Shown here: positions 13,889-14,515 of the stretch, one piece after another
How the letters are laid out: each line of letters opens with the position of its first letter
Position numbering within the stretch: position 1 is the first letter of the stretch
Assembly (NCBI GenBank): GCA_963578655.1
Contig: CAUZEB010000033.1
Coordinates: 1 to 14,515, forward strand
Direction: 5' to 3'
DNA length: 14,515 bases
Source of the DNA: CAUZEB01 sp963578655
Lineage (GTDB): Bacteria > Chloroflexota > Dehalococcoidia > Lucifugimonadales > CAUZEB01
Notes under the pieces: model-generated
Database searches by the model: none
What the model saw: only the letters and a program-made list of their open reading frames with translations
Told to the model about the DNA's origin: nothing
Made by a program: the position numbers and the translations under genes

Positions 13889-13918
13889 ATTATAGCATGC
13901 CTAAACACTACGCTACAA
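13889..13918 (-). promoter_or_regulatory. Promoter of the rpsF-ssb-rpsR operon
   Basis: On the - strand TATAAT (13894-13889), preceded by TGC as an extended -10, with TTGTAG (13918-13913) 18 nt further up. The predicted transcript starts near 13882, leaving about 40 nt before the rpsF TTG. The strong -10 makes up for the weak -35. Confidence 0.65.
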
Positions 13919-14211
13919 CGCGATGCATGAACCTTCCAAGGTCAGCTTCCAAAGAAATATAGAGAAGTGGGAAGTAGATTGCCTGAATTCCACATGTAAA
14001 ACATGGGCTGAGCCTATAATATTGGATGTACTTGTGCTGAGTGTTCAAAACGATTGATAGCTTAACGTAAACACCTGTAACAAGGAGTTATGTTCTCTAT
14101 GTTATGACGAATTAAAGGTATTTGTTAGATGTGTCAAACCAACGAAATTCAAATATATAGATGAATTCCCAGAACTACTGTCGCTTTTATATTTAGTGAA
14201 ACCTACTACCC
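13919..14211. other. Divergent intergenic region without a recognised gene
   Basis: No frame on either strand combines a start, a ribosome site and coding-like sequence. A small ACCTT-GG-AAGGT hairpin (- strand, about 13931-13942) and a CATGT/ACATG pair near 13992-14004 are present. AAGGAG at about 14082 precedes only a few codons before a stop. Nothing else stands out. Confidence 0.6.
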
Positions 14212-14240
14212 TTGTTATTTCATCCTCTTTTAACTAGGAT
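14212..14240 (+). promoter_or_regulatory. Possible promoter of the cyclase-family gene
   Basis: TTGTTA (14212-14217), a 17-nt spacer and TAGGAT (14235-14240), each four of six to consensus, 38 nt before the ATG at 14279. Moderate match only. Confidence 0.35.
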
Positions 14241-14278
14241 AAGCTTACAAGTTCATACAAGATTTCTGGAGTAACAAC

Positions 14279-14515
14279 ATGACCAATAAATCGATACCAT
14301 CGAAAAAGAAAGTAGAATCCTATTTGAAAGATAGAAAGAACTGGGGGAGGTGGGGAGAACATGGGTCCTTAGGTGCCATTAACTTGATCGACAATAATAA
14401 AAGAATCCAAGCAGCTGGGCTCGTTAAAACCGGACGCAGTATCTCCTTGAGTCGACCATTTCCTGTTCAATATTCTTTGGAAAACCCCCAACCAGCTCAA
14501 CATTATATCCAAGTT
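14279..14515 (+). CDS. Cyclase-family metal-dependent hydrolase, N-terminal part
   Basis: The first 79 codons are visible and the gene runs off the right edge. NWGRWGEHGSLGAINLI (21-37), followed by AAGLVKTGRSISLSRPFP (45-62), is the typical opening of the cyclase family (Pfam04199), which includes kynurenine formamidase-like and polyketide-cyclase-like hydrolases. The diagnostic metal motif HxGTHxDxxxH would lie beyond the window, so activity cannot be judged. The ATG has GGAG about nine bases upstream, and the protein begins with a basic stretch (KSIPSKKK). It is divergent from the ribosomal operon and has its own promoter region. Substrate unknown. Confidence 0.85.
   Translation, partial: MTNKSIPSKKKVESYLKDRKNWGRWGEHGSLGAINLIDNNKRIQAAGLVKTGRSISLSRPFPVQYSLENPQPAQHYIQV

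Noticed and set aside
13843..13908. N-terminal extension of rpsF to ATG 13908
   Set aside because: The added 22 residues do not belong to S6, they overlap the predicted promoter, and the TTG at 13842 has a well-spaced GGGGAG.

Overview
The window looks like an AT-rich bacterial chromosome segment with ordinary housekeeping genes. The gene set is bacterial: an rpsF-ssb-rpsR operon, ilvE, hom with an ACT domain, moeA, a DinG-type helicase and sigma70-like promoters. Protein style suggests a Chloroflexota lineage such as Dehalococcoidia or marine SAR202: a long S18, a membrane-anchored parvulin, a tiny basic Lys/Arg-rich protein and a PAP2-like protein with altered motifs. That assignment is inference, not something the sequence proves. 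There is no phage, integrase, IS transposase, rRNA or CRISPR.

Left part (1-5237, + strand): the C-terminal part of a DinG/XPD-family helicase (open at the left edge), an OGG1-type 8-oxoguanine glycosylase, tRNA-Pro(GGG), moeA and a small protein overlapping moeA by one base. Then come a convergent 47-aa basic protein (- strand) and the decayed C-terminal end of an alkaline-phosphatase-superfamily gene. Middle (6170-8999, + strand): ilvE behind a near-consensus promoter, a three-helix membrane protein overlapping a PAP2-like protein, and an SDR oxidoreductase behind two perfect palindromes.

Right part (9139-13842, - strand; transcription order rpsF, ssb, rpsR, membrane-anchored parvulin, hom, then an ArsC/Spx-like gene). 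The first four genes are closely spaced and probably form one operon from a promoter at about 13889-13918. At the right edge a cyclase-family (Pfam04199-type) gene starts divergently and runs off the window.

The main discovery candidate is the gene at 9139-9486 (- strand). A conventional stop-to-stop reading recovers only a 98-aa piece that starts after the active site. An ATG with a strong ribosome binding site lies upstream in the same frame and is separated from that piece by a single in-frame TGA. The TGA falls exactly on the first residue of the family's CxxC redox motif, giving U-G-S-C. A bacterial SECIS-like hairpin with a GUU loop lies 23 nt downstream. This is best read as a selenocysteine-containing ArsC/Spx-like thioredoxin-fold protein. 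None of the 15 intact genes whose ends are visible uses TGA as its stop (10 TAA, 5 TAG). A second theme is repeat growth in the ribosomal operon: S18 has a Gly/Arg/Pro-rich head and an acidic tail made of an exact 60-bp tandem repeat, and ssb has a 27-bp duplication in its tail.
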